Positions 24,030 to 34,733 of a DNA stretch of 64,000 nt are shown here, one piece after another. A program made the translations under genes and the position numbers. The DNA is from Neurospora crassa OR74A. Its lineage: Eukaryota > Ascomycota > Sordariomycetes > Sordariales > Sordariaceae. The number at the start of each line of letters is the position of its first letter. Position 1 is the stretch's first letter. The stretch is from contig NC_026501.1 of assembly GCF_000182925.2 (NCBI RefSeq), positions 7,791,917-7,855,916 on the forward strand. The letters are read 5' to 3'. The notes beneath the pieces were generated by a model that did not search any database, was not told the DNA's origin, and saw only the letters and a program-made list of their open reading frames with translations.

Positions 24030-24980
24030 TTAATCCATATCCATATGCCCACTTCTTCCCCCATAATGACTCAGCCCATAATCCAAGAAAGGCGCCTCCT
24101 CGAAATCATCTACCGGGGCGACACCAGAAGACTGGGGGACATACCCCCCAAAGTTGATGGTAGTTTGAGTAAACTGGCTGCCCCGTCTCTTGGGCACTGC
24201 CATCACCCTGCGGTCATTGGCAATAGTGTTCGTCTTGTTCCCCCCTCCACACCAAGCCATAGGCTCCAAGCTGCGCGGGGCTCTCTCCTCATCTTGGTCA
24301 TCGTAAAACTCCTCGCGACGACGCCAATCCATGTCCTCGCCAAAGAGTCCTGCACCGCCTTCTTCGCTGCTTCCGTCTTCATGGATGCGCTTGCGATTGG
24401 CGGCATCCTGGACCTGCGTCATCGCAAAGCGGATTGAAGAAGGATTGCTGATGGTGCTGCTGGCATTGGAATCCTGACTGCTCAAAGCAGCGCTGTTGTT
24501 GTTGTTGTTGCTGTCTTGGACGGCGTACCCGCCGATTTTGTGGATCCCGCAAAAGGGGGTGAGTTCCCGGTTGGCACTGGCGGCGGCGGGGGGTGCAGAA
24601 GGCGCGGCCGATACTGGACGGTTGTGACCGTTGTTTCCTGCCAATGCACTTGCGCCGGAGCCCGAAATATGATTTCTGTTGTTGGTGTTGTTACTGTCGT
24701 CCATCCAGGAGGGAAACCCTGAGGCAATCTTGCCGGTCTTGTAGCCCTCCGGGACGGACTTGCGCACGCGCATGCCAACGTTCAGAAGACTTGATCGGAT
24801 AGTGGGCGAGAGGACTGGACCATTTAGCGGAGCAGCGGCCGTCGCGGGCGATGCACCGCTGGTAGAGTCGAATTGCGAGTCATCGCTGGTCTGTGTCGTC
24901 TTGAAAAATGAGGTAATTGACCGTTGGGCCGGGTCGCTCGCTGCGCCGGCGAACTGGCGTTTGGTTCGGGAGTTGGACAT
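24030..24980 (-). CDS. Probable ribonucleotide reductase inhibitor (Spd1/Dif1-type domain) with PIP box
   Basis: A single-exon gene of 316 residues. Residues 63-83 (SSLLNVGMRVRKSVPEGYKT) resemble the conserved block of the fungal RNR-inhibitor family, which includes Spd1 and Dif1 and restrains dNTP synthesis or small-subunit localisation. This assignment is from memory of the family and was not checked by a search. Residues 19-26, QRSITSFF, match the PCNA-binding PIP box QxxIxxFF exactly. The rest is mostly disordered and rich in Asn, Ser and Ala, with an Asn run, an acidic DEDGSSEE-like zone, and a conserved-looking tail with EPMAWCGGGN and TQTTINFGGYVP. Spd1 in fission yeast is degraded through a PCNA-linked ubiquitin ligase, so a PIP box here makes functional sense. 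Confidence 0.65.
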   Translation of the reverse strand: MSNSRTKRQFAGAASDPAQRSITSFFKTTQTSDDSQFDSTSGASPATAAAPLNGPVLSPTIRSSLLNVGMRVRKSVPEGYKTGKIASGFPSWMDDSNNTNNRNHISGSGASALAGNNGHNRPVSAAPSAPPAAASANRELTPFCGIHKIGGYAVQDSNNNNNSAALSSQDSNASSTISNPSSIRFAMTQVQDAANRKRIHEDGSSEEGGAGLFGEDMDWRRREEFYDDQDEERAPRSLEPMAWCGGGNKTNTIANDRRVMAVPKRRGSQFTQTTINFGGYVPQSSGVAPVDDFEEAPFLDYGLSHYGGRSGHMDMD

Positions 24981-26693
24981 TGGAATTGGTTAGTTTGTCG
25001 GCTGGTGGATCTGACGCTGTTCGGAAGATGATTTGGGTTTGGATTTCGGAAGGTAATTACGGTTTGGATTCGTAATCAGACTGAAGGCTGTGTATGGGAT
25101 TGAAGAGCGTTTGTTTGGTGGTGTCGGGAGAGTTTCCTTTTGGTGGTGGTGGTGGGAAGAGCAGGAAGATGACGTGGGAAGTGCTTCGAAGGGGGTGTGA
25201 CAAGGATATGGGGGAGCCCTGAAGATGCAAGCACTCAAGCCGGTCAGCCAACCGTTGGGTCGTTGGGGCTTGGGGTTCACCACTCACGAGTCGGGTTGCC
25301 GGAAGCGATCCAGTCGCATGTGTTCATGTGGGTCTGGCCAGGCCTCTTGCACTTGCATTTGACGTTGAGGACCTTGACGAGCACTCACGACCAAGTTGTC
25401 TTTGCCGACCGCCGTAGAGTGTAGACGAAACCAGCTCCGCCCTTATTGGCCAGAACCGGGAGCCTGGCACCGCAGGGCTTCAACGCCAACGGCAAGGGGA
25501 TATAACGACGGTAAGAATGTAAGGACGCCCAAGTCTCGTTTGTTTTTCTATGTTCGAAAGCTCTGATCAAAGGCCATTGTAATAGTTTGTACTGTCGTGG
25601 GGTGCTAGGCTAGTGGTGGCCGAAATCGATGATAAGAAGCAGGTCTTCCCTAAACCCACATGCCATTCCCAAACAGGCACAGCGAGCAGGGCCGGACAAC
25701 TGTCTCCGAACGTCACTGTTGGATATTGTTCTCGCCTGGGTTGGCATTCTCTCGGCTGGTTACACCTAAACTTGATCTTGTCACAAAGGTGCTGATTGGA
25801 CAGGTTGCATCTTTTATCAGGATCCTTCATGGTGGCCATTTGTGCCTCGACTCTTAGTGTAGCTTGAGCCGTTGATAGTTGTGCTTTGAAAAACCTTGTT
25901 GGTGAAGCAATGACTGAAGCTTATAATGCCAGATAACATTGCGGTGCGGGAACCAGCAGCATAATGGACACTTGTGACGGGCTAGCTCGTGGGCCTGAAC
26001 AAGATTTACCGTCGATTTCGACTGTATAGCAGAGCTGCGAGTAGTATTGTCGTAATTCACAGCCTTAGTAGAGACATCACTGTAAACACGTCCCCAACCT
26101 ACTTTCCAGACCGCTATTTGACCCTATACAACTACGCATTATTTCGTCAAAGACAACATGAAAGGCATAAACGGGACATACACCGGCTCAGAACAGAGGT
26201 AACACAATACGTCACAACAGAATATGGTACGACACGTGTCGTGGATTCTCGTAGATTCGTGCCGGAGCAGTGTCCTCCCCATAGCCTGTCCACTGCGCTA
26301 GGTATGGAAACAACCAAAGCAATCCGCATCGCGGCTTGTCAAATGCCATCCGCCCATGGCACGTAAGTCGGGGCAATCATGAAACATGTGCCTTTTCCGA
26401 CTATCCACCCAAGCAGGCTAACCGGCCTGCACGTCAAGACACCAGCAGAAAACGCGCGCAAAGATCGAGAAAGACGAGGATGATGCAAGATATCCGGACC
26501 CCTAAACGCCCTCCCAATTCTGTTGTGCGCGCGAGGTACATCTTCTGGCGAATCCATCTTCTGTCCGCAACGAGATTGATTGACGATCGAGTATGATATT
26601 TCTATGCGCCCGACTGGCAGAAGCCTTGCAGATACCAAGATGTCCCCATTACCACGCCGTTATGCTGAAGAAAAGAACCGACCCTCGATCCGT
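24981..26693. other. Intergenic, RNR-inhibitor-like to eS27
   Basis: The first few hundred bases are the promoter and leader of the RNR-inhibitor-like gene (minus); the last part is the 3' side of the eS27 gene. Short frames on both strands have no domain character. I see no gene. Confidence 0.5.
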
Positions 26694-27270
26694 CTACTTG
26701 CGGCGGAAAGAGCAGCCCTCGGTGAGGCGAGCCTTACCACCGGTGGGCTGGCAAAGGACAGTGGTGCAGCCCTGGCAGATGACGACGGTCTGGGCGTGGG
26801 AGAAGACAGTGGTGATGGTGAAGCAGCCGGGGCACTTGACGTCCATGAAGAAGGAGCGGGGGGCAGGCACAAGGGTCTATGACGCGTTGTCAGTATCATG
26901 TCGCGGCTAGGAGGCCGTGATGTTTTCATATCGCCAGGGATCGATGCGGCATACCTTGAGCTTGTGCTTGCGGGCCTCGGAAGCCGGGCTGGGGTTGAGG
27001 AGATCAACGGCGAGAACCTTGAGAAATCAAACTGTCAGCATCACAGCCTATGTTTAAACATCGAAATAACCCCATTTCCATCAAATCCAGCGCTTTCCTC
27101 GGCGTCCTTTCTCGCCCAGATGTCCGCCGTAATCGTTGTTTTCGATTTCCACCGCTGTTCCACCCGTTTTTCCGTCCGTGTCGATGCACATTTCTCGTCG
27201 TGGAAAAATGGCCCAATAATCCGTTTCCATCGCCAAAACTGCAAAATCGAAAATGGCAGGGTCTTACCAT
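26694..27270 (-). CDS. rps27: 40S ribosomal protein eS27
   Basis: eS27 is a small zinc-binding protein of the 40S subunit. Minus-strand coding exons are 27270-27268 (the ATG alone), 27017-26955 and 26876-26694, giving 82 residues, the normal length. The sequence starts [20 protein letters not shown] and contains the zinc-finger cysteines CPGC and CQGC with a further VLC, plus [18 protein letters not shown] at the end, nearly identical across eukaryotes. The first intron (250 nt) follows the start codon directly, a structure known in fungal ribosomal protein genes. It diverges from the phosducin-like gene over a 720-bp promoter. Confidence 0.96.
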
Positions 27271-27990
27271 CTTGACTGATTATTCGATGTCGAGACAACG
27301 AGCTTTCGGTTGAATGATGAAATCTGGTGGGATTGGCGGCAGATTTGTGCTCGTTGGTGGTTGAAAAAGAGGGGAGGTCGAACCTAGCAAGACACAAAAG
27401 TTCAGGCAAATTTTCGGTCTGTGAGGAGCACACGCAAAAGTGGCTAGGCTTGGCAGGCGACAGTTAGGGCTCGGTTTTTTAACCAATGAAAAGCCCTGCT
27501 GCACAGACCTTGGCTGTCAAAGTGGGGCCTAGAATTGCCACCTTCGCTGGGCGATTCAAAGGCTCGTTCAGTGGGGGGTGCAAGGCTCTTGCTGTGACGC
27601 TGCATGGATTCCCGGGGGACGGCCCACTGGACTGGGGCGGGCTGGCGGACAAGGCGGGGCAGTGATGAGATGGGGATGTCAACAGAGGAGCAGACCGCCC
27701 GCGTAAGGTAGTGGAAATGCCAGCGAGGCCAGACAGCTCCAAAGGGGTCACTTTTCGAATCGCAAAGCAACATCTCCGTCCCAAGCAACCGTTCTTCTTG
27801 CAAACACCTTTACACCACCAAAGTCGCGACACCAGTTCACAGTTGCGCGCCGGCTACCCTCTAGATTCCAGGCCCATTCCTTTCTGACAAGCTCCGGCTC
27901 CGTGAACATCCTCGGCATTTTCCCAAACACTCCGCAAATTCGCCCCTCCTTCAAGCCGACAATACCCCTCGACCGCCACGCACGTTCGAG
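27271..27990. promoter_or_regulatory. Divergent promoter, eS27 / phosducin-like
   Basis: This stretch serves a ribosomal protein gene (minus) and a phosducin-like gene (plus). It carries a CCAAT at about 27482 and a Tbf1-like AGCCCTAA on the minus strand. No gene is seen in it. Confidence 0.6.
27464..27471 (-). promoter_or_regulatory. Tbf1-like motif AGCCCTAA
   Basis: On the minus strand the octamer reads AGCCCTAA, matching the Tbf1/telobox consensus ARCCCTAA. Tbf1-type factors drive ribosomal protein genes in many fungi. It is about 195 bp upstream of the eS27 start codon. A single octamer can occur by chance. Confidence 0.35.
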
Positions 27991-28815
27991 ATGGCCGCCC
28001 CGGGAGACCAGCGCATAGCTGTTCCTATCGACGACCCTAACGCCGACACAGAATGGTGAGAGACAGAGAGGCACATCCTCGCGGTCAAGGCGCGCTTACA
28101 GTTCTGTAGGAACGATATCCTTCGCAAGCATGGTGTCATCCCCGAGAAGCCCCCTAGCCCGACGCCTATGATTCAGGAAGCTATCGAGGAGGCGCGCCGA
28201 CTTGCACACGAGAACAGGCTTGAAGGCAAGGACCTGGACGAGCTTGACGAACTAGAAGACGAGGAGGACGAAGAGTTCCTGGAGATTTACCGCCAGCAGA
28301 GGATGAAGGAGCTCAGCGCACTGCAAAAGAAGTCGGTACACGGCAGCGTCTACCCCTTATCTAAGCCCGAATACTCCCGCGAAGTCACCGATGCGTCACA
28401 GAATGGACCAGTGTTTGTCCTCCTTACCTCCTCCTTGGGCACCAACGTCGAGTCGAGAGTTCTGTCAGAGCTCTGGCGCCAGGCAGCAAGGGAGTACGGC
28501 GATATCAAGTTCTGCGAAATGAGAGCGTCGCAAGCTATCGAAAACTACCCTGAGCGCAACTGTCCTACGATTTTGGTCTATAACAAGGGGGATATTGTCA
28601 AACAGGTTGTGACACTCATGACAATGCATGGTGTCAAGACCAACATGTTGGACATCGATAAGCTACTCGTCGATGTTGGGGCGATCCCTGACAATGACAT
28701 GCGGGTTGCCAAGAGAAGGAGGGAGGCTCAGGATGCAGAGGAGGAGAAGCTCTTTAGCAAGAACATCAGAAGCACCTCTGACCACAAGGAAGAGGACGAC
28801 GATGACTGGGACTAA
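27991..28815 (+). CDS. plp2: Phosducin-like protein 2 (thioredoxin-like, CCT co-chaperone)
   Basis: Phosducin-like proteins of this class assist the CCT chaperonin in folding actin, tubulin and cell-cycle proteins. Exons are 27991-28055 and 28110-28815 with a 54-nt intron, 771 nt, 256 residues. The N-terminus has the family motif DTEWNDILRKHGVIPEKP, which spans the splice junction and so confirms the intron. A Glu/Asp-rich helix follows (residues ~50-80). Then comes the thioredoxin-like domain with VYPLSKPEYSREVTDAS, KFCEMRASQAIENYPERNCP and TILVYNKGDIVKQVV. The tail is acidic (EEDDDDWD). Length and motif order fit the PLP2/viral IAP-associated factor class. Confidence 0.92.
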
Positions 28816-30078
28816 GCCGGGCGCGACACAATACGCCATATTTCCTTGTATCATCACGGCCGTCCGAGCGAGGAGATACGATACCATTTCGAGGTTGAAC
28901 TCAGCGTGCCCGACTCGGGAGAAAAGCCACACGAAAAGAATCAGGGGCCTCCAAATGTACGCCGGTGCCACATGACGCCGCGTACCAGTTACGATTCACT
29001 GGACATAATAATCACTAGACGTTTTAATCGGAGCGGATGCTCCAATGCCAAAGTCCCCAACGTTGCAAATAATTCGAGATGGTCGATGCCAGACCTTATA
29101 CTCAGACTTTAACCATGTAGCAGGAGTTCATCAAACTTGATTCGAGGCAGTAACCCGAGGAGGCTCGACAGCTAGTTTTGACTTCTCTCAAATTGGCCCT
29201 CCTCTCTTTTCATAGGCAGGTTCGTCAAAGGTGTCGAGCTGACATATGTATAGGGATATCAAAACGTGTCAATGGTGTAATGGTACACCTTGGTTAAGAA
29301 AAGTGTCCACCAAGCGCACGGTCCGAAGATGACAGACGGGCGCTTTCAGTTTCCGGCTCATCTTGTATTCCCTCTTGGCCGAGGTCTGCCACCCTAACCC
29401 TGTCCCGCGCTTTTTCGGACGCCTTTGAGAGAGGCACATGCCCTAGATGTCGATGTCCCTTGAAATCCTGTCCATCTTCAGGATCCTCGCTGTTGTGCCT
29501 TTCTGCCATGGGTTTTGAATCATCTCGTCGATCGAAGTTCAAAAGCGGAGTAAGCCTCAACGGGCACTGCTTATCTTCCTCTACCCCAACCCAGGAAGTT
29601 TATCTAGTGTACCAGCTACCTCACCAATAACTGTGGGTGCGGGTGGTGGGACTGTTGATGGGACCCTATCGTAACGCCAAGACAGAGAGCCATTGTTTCC
29701 CCCGGTTCCCATACTCTTTGTGCATAGCATGCCCGTTCACCGAGCAACCGGTAATCAGGTTCTGTTACTCCCGACATATCAGGTATGGGTTGCAATAGCG
29801 ATATTGGGTTGGTTAAGCGCCTTCATGCGTGGGATCAAGCTATTCGCTATGCGCTCAATCATTAGAGCTTTGGATTGGCCTGTCGGTAGTTGAGGCTGGG
29901 CTCAAGGTGCGCCATCAAGGCACACAAGGAAGGCGAGGCAGAAAGGTTGTTCGTTATTAACTTTCAGCTCGTTACTCCTCGCAGACCTGAAACTTCCTCA
30001 GATCAATCTCAATACCAAACCGCCCAACCCTCTGAACTTTTTCCGATCTTTAACTAACGCGTGTGGAGATTTCTAACC
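28816..30078. other. Intergenic, phosducin-like to zinc-ribbon gene
   Basis: No gene could be supported. A minus-strand frame at 29294-29560 (88 codons, charged) and a plus-strand frame at 29693-29893 lack recognisable motifs. The last ~150 bp before 30079 is a pyrimidine-rich leader. Confidence 0.5.
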
Positions 30079-31262
30079 ATGGCGCCCGGTCAGTATGCTC
30101 CCTGTAACTTCTGGCGTAATCATGACAAAAAGCTGATTGTCTGGCAGGAGGCCCATCGCAGTCCGTGGTTATCAGCGGCCGGGTGACCAAGTCAGTGCTG
30201 TCAACTCCAGGAAAGCCAAAACCATCACAGAGTAGCAATACTGGCAGCACAGGCACCGGGAGATCTGGGAAAACTCCCAGATGGAAATATGGTTTTTGCC
30301 CGAAATGCGACTTCGGCCATCTCGTGAGGAAGCAAATCAGCCTGGACCATCCCGACCAGAACATTGCCGGAAAGTATCGACTCAGCTGCAGCGACAAAGA
30401 GAGAAAGGGTTGCACGTATTACAAGATCTGGAACACAGACCCCATGCTTACAGCTCCACCGCCGCCCTCCAAAAAGGCCATCTGCCCGCAGTGTACAATG
30501 GGTCGACTCGTCAAGAAGTGCTTGAATCCCTTCAACTTCAAGGAACAGTGGATGGAGTGCGACAGAAAAGACGCAGCGGAACGGCCATGCGATTACCGCG
30601 AAGACGTGCACGGCAAAGCATTTCAGAACACGGGAGCGCTACCCGGAACACAACCTACGGGACGCCCCTCCGACTCCGACCATGATCACGATGGGAAGAA
30701 GCTGGACAAAGGGAAAGCGCCTGAACGGCACCCAGCGAATATGGCAAGGCCAGGAACACGGGGTCTAGAACACGAGCCTGGACCAGCTCGAGCTGCAGAA
30801 ATGGCCATAGACCTTACTGAAGATGGTCAATTAACGCCCGAAAGATCACTCTCTCCTGTACCTGTTGCGTTGACTGTCAGCGACGCCGCGGCCGCCGATT
30901 CCATCGACTCTGCCCCTGGCCCTGGGAAGGACACAAAGTCAATAGTCGTCGAGACGGCCGCAGATATTCTTTCTTCCCAAACTGTCGTCGATCTGGTCTC
31001 GGATATGTCGTCGCAGGTATCTGACATGGCAGGACCGGGGGAAGGCTCGCCAAAGCAAGTGGAAGTACTTGCAAAGCCTCAAAACCAGGCATCTGGCAAA
31101 CAACAGTATACTTATCAGGACGAGTTCGACTCCTCCGATGATGAAGAGCTTGCTCGCTTGACCGATTACATCTACACTTCTGCACGAAAACCATCGCCGC
31201 AAGTAGGAGTAAAGCCAGAATCTCCTAGCAGCCCCATAGCGAAGATTGAGAGAGATGACTGA
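30079..31262 (+). CDS. Double zinc-ribbon protein with SUMO-interaction motifs, function unknown
   Basis: Not a family I can name. Exons are 30079-30088 (ten bases) and 30148-31262, giving 374 residues. Two ribbons resemble the C-terminal zinc ribbons of type IA topoisomerases or GRF fingers: C54-x2-C57...C84-x7-C92 and C116-x2-C119...C141-x9-C151. Each has the FCPKC..GHLVRK / ICPQC..GRLVKK opening and aromatic residues near the last Cys. The C-terminal half is disordered. It carries IDLTED (224-229) and VVDLVSD (283-289), which fit SUMO-interaction motifs flanked by acidic residues, plus a CK2-like acidic stretch FDSSDDEEL near the end. I infer a nuclear protein that binds single-stranded nucleic acid and SUMO; this is a hypothesis from motifs only. 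Confidence 0.8.
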
Positions 31263-32283
31263 GATCAGCCCACAGTCTCTACTGAAGCATCCAAGCTATG
31301 CAGCCCTTTATCACCTTCACAGGGTTTTCAGTTGAAAGTGGACAAGGGGATTGCAACAATGGAGGTGCGTGCGCGGGAACAGCCGACGGGAACAGGCACC
31401 GTGGCGCCCGGAAAGGAGCCCGACGCACGCGGAGCACAAATGGAGCACGGTCGGGGTATGTAACCGAAACTAAAATGATGATAGCGGAGGGAGGCGACGG
31501 CACCTAGCATCATGTTGAGGACTCGAGCTCGAAATCACGAAAGCACGAGCTTTATTTCTGTATTGTATTTAACGTTTGTCTAACACCATCGGTGGGGCTC
31601 TACATGTATGGATATATCGATATGTGGGGTACATGTGGGGCAGAACTTGGAAGGAAGCTACCTTGGTCGGATCTCTGCAAACGCGTCTCCATGTTTATCG
31701 TTCGAAGCGCGTTGAAGGCATCCAAGGGGAATGCAGTTAAATGCGCAGAAACGCGTCAGTTATGCATGGAAGGAAGTTACCAGATCAGTCTTGCCTCGAT
31801 CAGGCATCACGCATGGACTTTTTGCCTGTTTCTTACTGGTAATTACATACAGCTCAGAGGCCATGGAACAATCACTCACCGTTTCTTTTCCTTCTTTCTT
31901 CTTTCGTCAAGTATCAACATCTGCAGCTGCTTTGTTCAAATCAGCGTAGCGACCCGAAAGCACGGAATCACAGCTTGAAACAACCTTTTCCAGTGTCCGT
32001 TTTCTTCTTGGTGTTGCCGACACTTTTTTACTTCCCGCTGTCAATTGTCTGAGACACTGCAATTGTCAACCACATCTTGTCCAATCTTGTATGCTCTTCC
32101 TCACCCTTGTCTCACTCCATATATCAGCTTGCGTATGGTAACGGGCACTTGATTCAGGCTGCCCCCTCCCCCACCTTGTACTTGTACCACATACTGGTAT
32201 CTGTTGGGTAATCCGATTCACATTCCTCGGCCAATCCGTTGTATCGATATCATCACGATAATTACACCGGCAGGGTTTCCGTC
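31263..32283. other. Intergenic, zinc-ribbon gene to LRR gene
   Basis: This contains the 3' side of the zinc-ribbon gene and the promoter of the LRR gene. Frames at 31298-31513 and 31592-31978 are open but show no domain character. I see no gene or repeat. Confidence 0.5.
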
Positions 32284-33995
32284 ATGGAGGTAGACGAGCC
32301 CACGTTGCCGTCTTTGCCAGTTCCAGACGAACTGCCCGCCTTTACCACAAATATCCCAGGGGTACGCAAGCGGTCCCGTGGCTACTATGCCCCTCCTCCT
32401 CCTTCGCCTGGTATGAGCAGTTCTAGTGACCCTGCATACTTTTCGAGCGACGATGATCCCGCTTTGGACAATTACTTGGAAGGGCGGCGGAAGAGGAGAT
32501 ACGTAGGCTCGTGGTTCGACCAAGTACCGGCATCCTCCGACTCTGTCATGGGTGACGATGCAGATCCCGGTCCATCATCAAATCCTCGGCACAAGCGTCA
32601 CTTGAAGCGACAACCCGACAGCGGCGTCTGGGTCGGCCAAGACGCGGCAACCGATACCGATGGTGATATCGATCTGCCGCCACTTGCTGCACGACTTCCT
32701 CTCCCTCTCCCAGTCGTCAAGCGTATACCGAGATTAAGTTCAGAAGAGCAACGCGCACAACATGTTGTCTTGGCATGTGTAGACGATGGTCGAGAAGACG
32801 TCGACCTGAGGTGAGCCAGCGAGGTCAACGCACTGCGGCACCACCCCTTTCGCGAACCGTCATGGTGGAAGAGGACAAGCTGACTTTTGGTAGCCAGATG
32901 GGTTTGGCCTCGATCGCCGACTCCGTTCTTGAACCTCTTGCGGGCCTGACCCCGATCCCTGTCGTGGAAAAAGATGTTCCATTTGTACCCAGAGATCCGA
33001 GCCTTAAACTATTTTTGGGAAACAATCAGCTGTCGAGGTTTCCTGGCGCTCTCCTCGACCTCCAGCACTTAACCGTACTCAGCCTTCGAAACAACAAGCT
33101 GGCCGAACTGCCGCCCGCCATTGCAAAGCTGAAGAACCTGACAACCCTCAACATCGCCAACAATCGGTTACGCCATTTACCAGGAGAGCTAATAGATCTA
33201 ATGGAGAGTGCCATTGGGTTTCATACTCTGAATATCCACCCTAATCCCTTTTTCCAACCAAAAGATCGGCGATACCTCATGGACGATGACTTGATGCAAC
33301 ACAAGTACGAATATCGCACAAGAGGGAGTGGGATTCACGGATTCCTAGTAGACCGGGACCGGGGCGAAAACTTCACACTCTTCACTACGGCGCTACGAGC
33401 CCGCACACCGGTCCAATTCTCCAACAGTGCCGGCCACGTTCTCAGCAAGTTCAGTTTCCCCGACAAAGCTCAGCGTCTCACGGATAGTTCGAAGCAGCTT
33501 GAAACAGAAGACTTTGGATCGTTGGCCATACCGCAAACAGTTAAGCAACATCTTGAATCGTTGGAGGATTCGAAGCGGTCTTTTCGACCCAAAGGCCCAT
33601 CATCGCTCCTCGCAACAGCAATGCGAGTTGCCGCACGGTCCAAGGACGCAGAGTCACTACCCAATCTTCTAAGGAGCGACGGATGCCCGTCGCATCTTGC
33701 TGATCCGCTGGAGCGTGCCATTGTCGTGGATAAAATGGGTGGCCAGCATTGCACGGTTTGCAAGCGGGAGACACTCTGTCCGGTAACTGAGTGGATCGAG
33801 TTTCGCGAGATTCGGAGCACGACCGTTGAAAAAACGACAAGTGCTGAAGGTACAACAAAAGCGCGCATTCGACACAGGAATATCAGCGGGCGCGAAGACG
33901 AGGCATGGGTGCCTTTCCTTCGAAGAGGATGTTCTTGGGCTTGTACACCCAACGTTCTTGTTTCTTCGGATGTAACACCGCATACAATGCTTTAA
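32284..33995 (+). CDS. Leucine-rich-repeat protein with C-terminal cysteine pairs
   Basis: Exons are 32284-32810 and 32894-33995, 542 residues. The intron (83 nt, with CTGAC branch site and TAG acceptor) turns an apparent early stop into a continuous frame, giving VDLSQMGLASIADSVLEPL. The N-terminal half is disordered, with an acidic/Ser region and basic KRSR and RRKRR stretches. Residues ~213-280 hold about three leucine-rich repeats (LKLFLGNNQLSRFPG, LTVLSLRNNKLAELPPAI, LTTLNIANNRLRHLPGEL). The C-terminal third has C462-x2-C465 and C471, and later C522-x3-C526, which could bind a metal. I know similar uncharacterised LRR proteins in fungi but no function. Nearby genes give no hint. Confidence 0.85.
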
Positions 33996-34733
33996 GGTGT
34001 CTAGTTGAATTTCTGAACGAGCGGTCAATGTTATCGGTCATTAGGGTTAGGTTCTTGATTTATTGTATCTCTGGTTTGGGTCGGCAGTGCTAGGCGTATG
34101 GCGAACTTTTACGAACTAACTCAGTTTAGGCAGTGGCTAGCAACCAAGTTGTCTGTGGTTTGGGATCATGAAATGTGCTGATCTCGGACGGTGTATATTG
34201 GACTTCCAGGAGGGTAAAATTATTGCAGCGCGTCAGCAGCGAACTCAAATATGTAATTAGAGGTAGAAACTGTAAATATCGCGGAGACACCATGAACTGA
34301 AGCTTCCCTTTCTGGATCCAATGTGAATGTTCACGGAGATCCATGCCAAGGATCTTGGATGGCGCTCCATCAGTATAGCAGCGGGGAGCTCTGGACCTGA
34401 CAGGGGAGTTCGGGGACCCCCGCTTGACGCTTTCAGGTGCTACGACTCCTACAGGGGAGAGCTAAGGTTGTTTCAACGTCACAATCCGCCTTCCCAACGT
34501 TGAGAGGAGCCAGGCAGCTCCATCCAATTGTCCTCTCGCGTCATCTGTCTCTTTGCACTGGGTCGGTGTTTTCTGCTGCCCAATTCGAGCTTCTCTCAAG
34601 CATCGTCAACAAAATTGATTGCTTTTGCCACGACACTTTCAAGCCACTCAAATGCTAATGGCGATCGCGTTTCCGTAACTGCTCTTCTCCAACCTATCAA
34701 TTCCCAACATTCCTGGCCACGGGCCAAACCGAT
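33996..34733. other. Intergenic, LRR gene to EMC1
   Basis: This holds the LRR gene 3' end and the EMC1 promoter and leader. A single ATTAGGGTTAGG stretch at ~34040 resembles a telomeric repeat but is not an array. No gene is seen. Confidence 0.5.

Noticed and set aside
29294-29560. 88-codon charged minus-strand frame
   Set aside because: No recognisable family, no promoter or intron evidence; left unannotated.
34038-34052. ATTAGGGTTAGG telomere-like sequence (also CCCTAACCCT near 29394 and 57012)
   Set aside because: Single short matches, not arrays; compatible with chance or telobox motifs, not interstitial telomeres.
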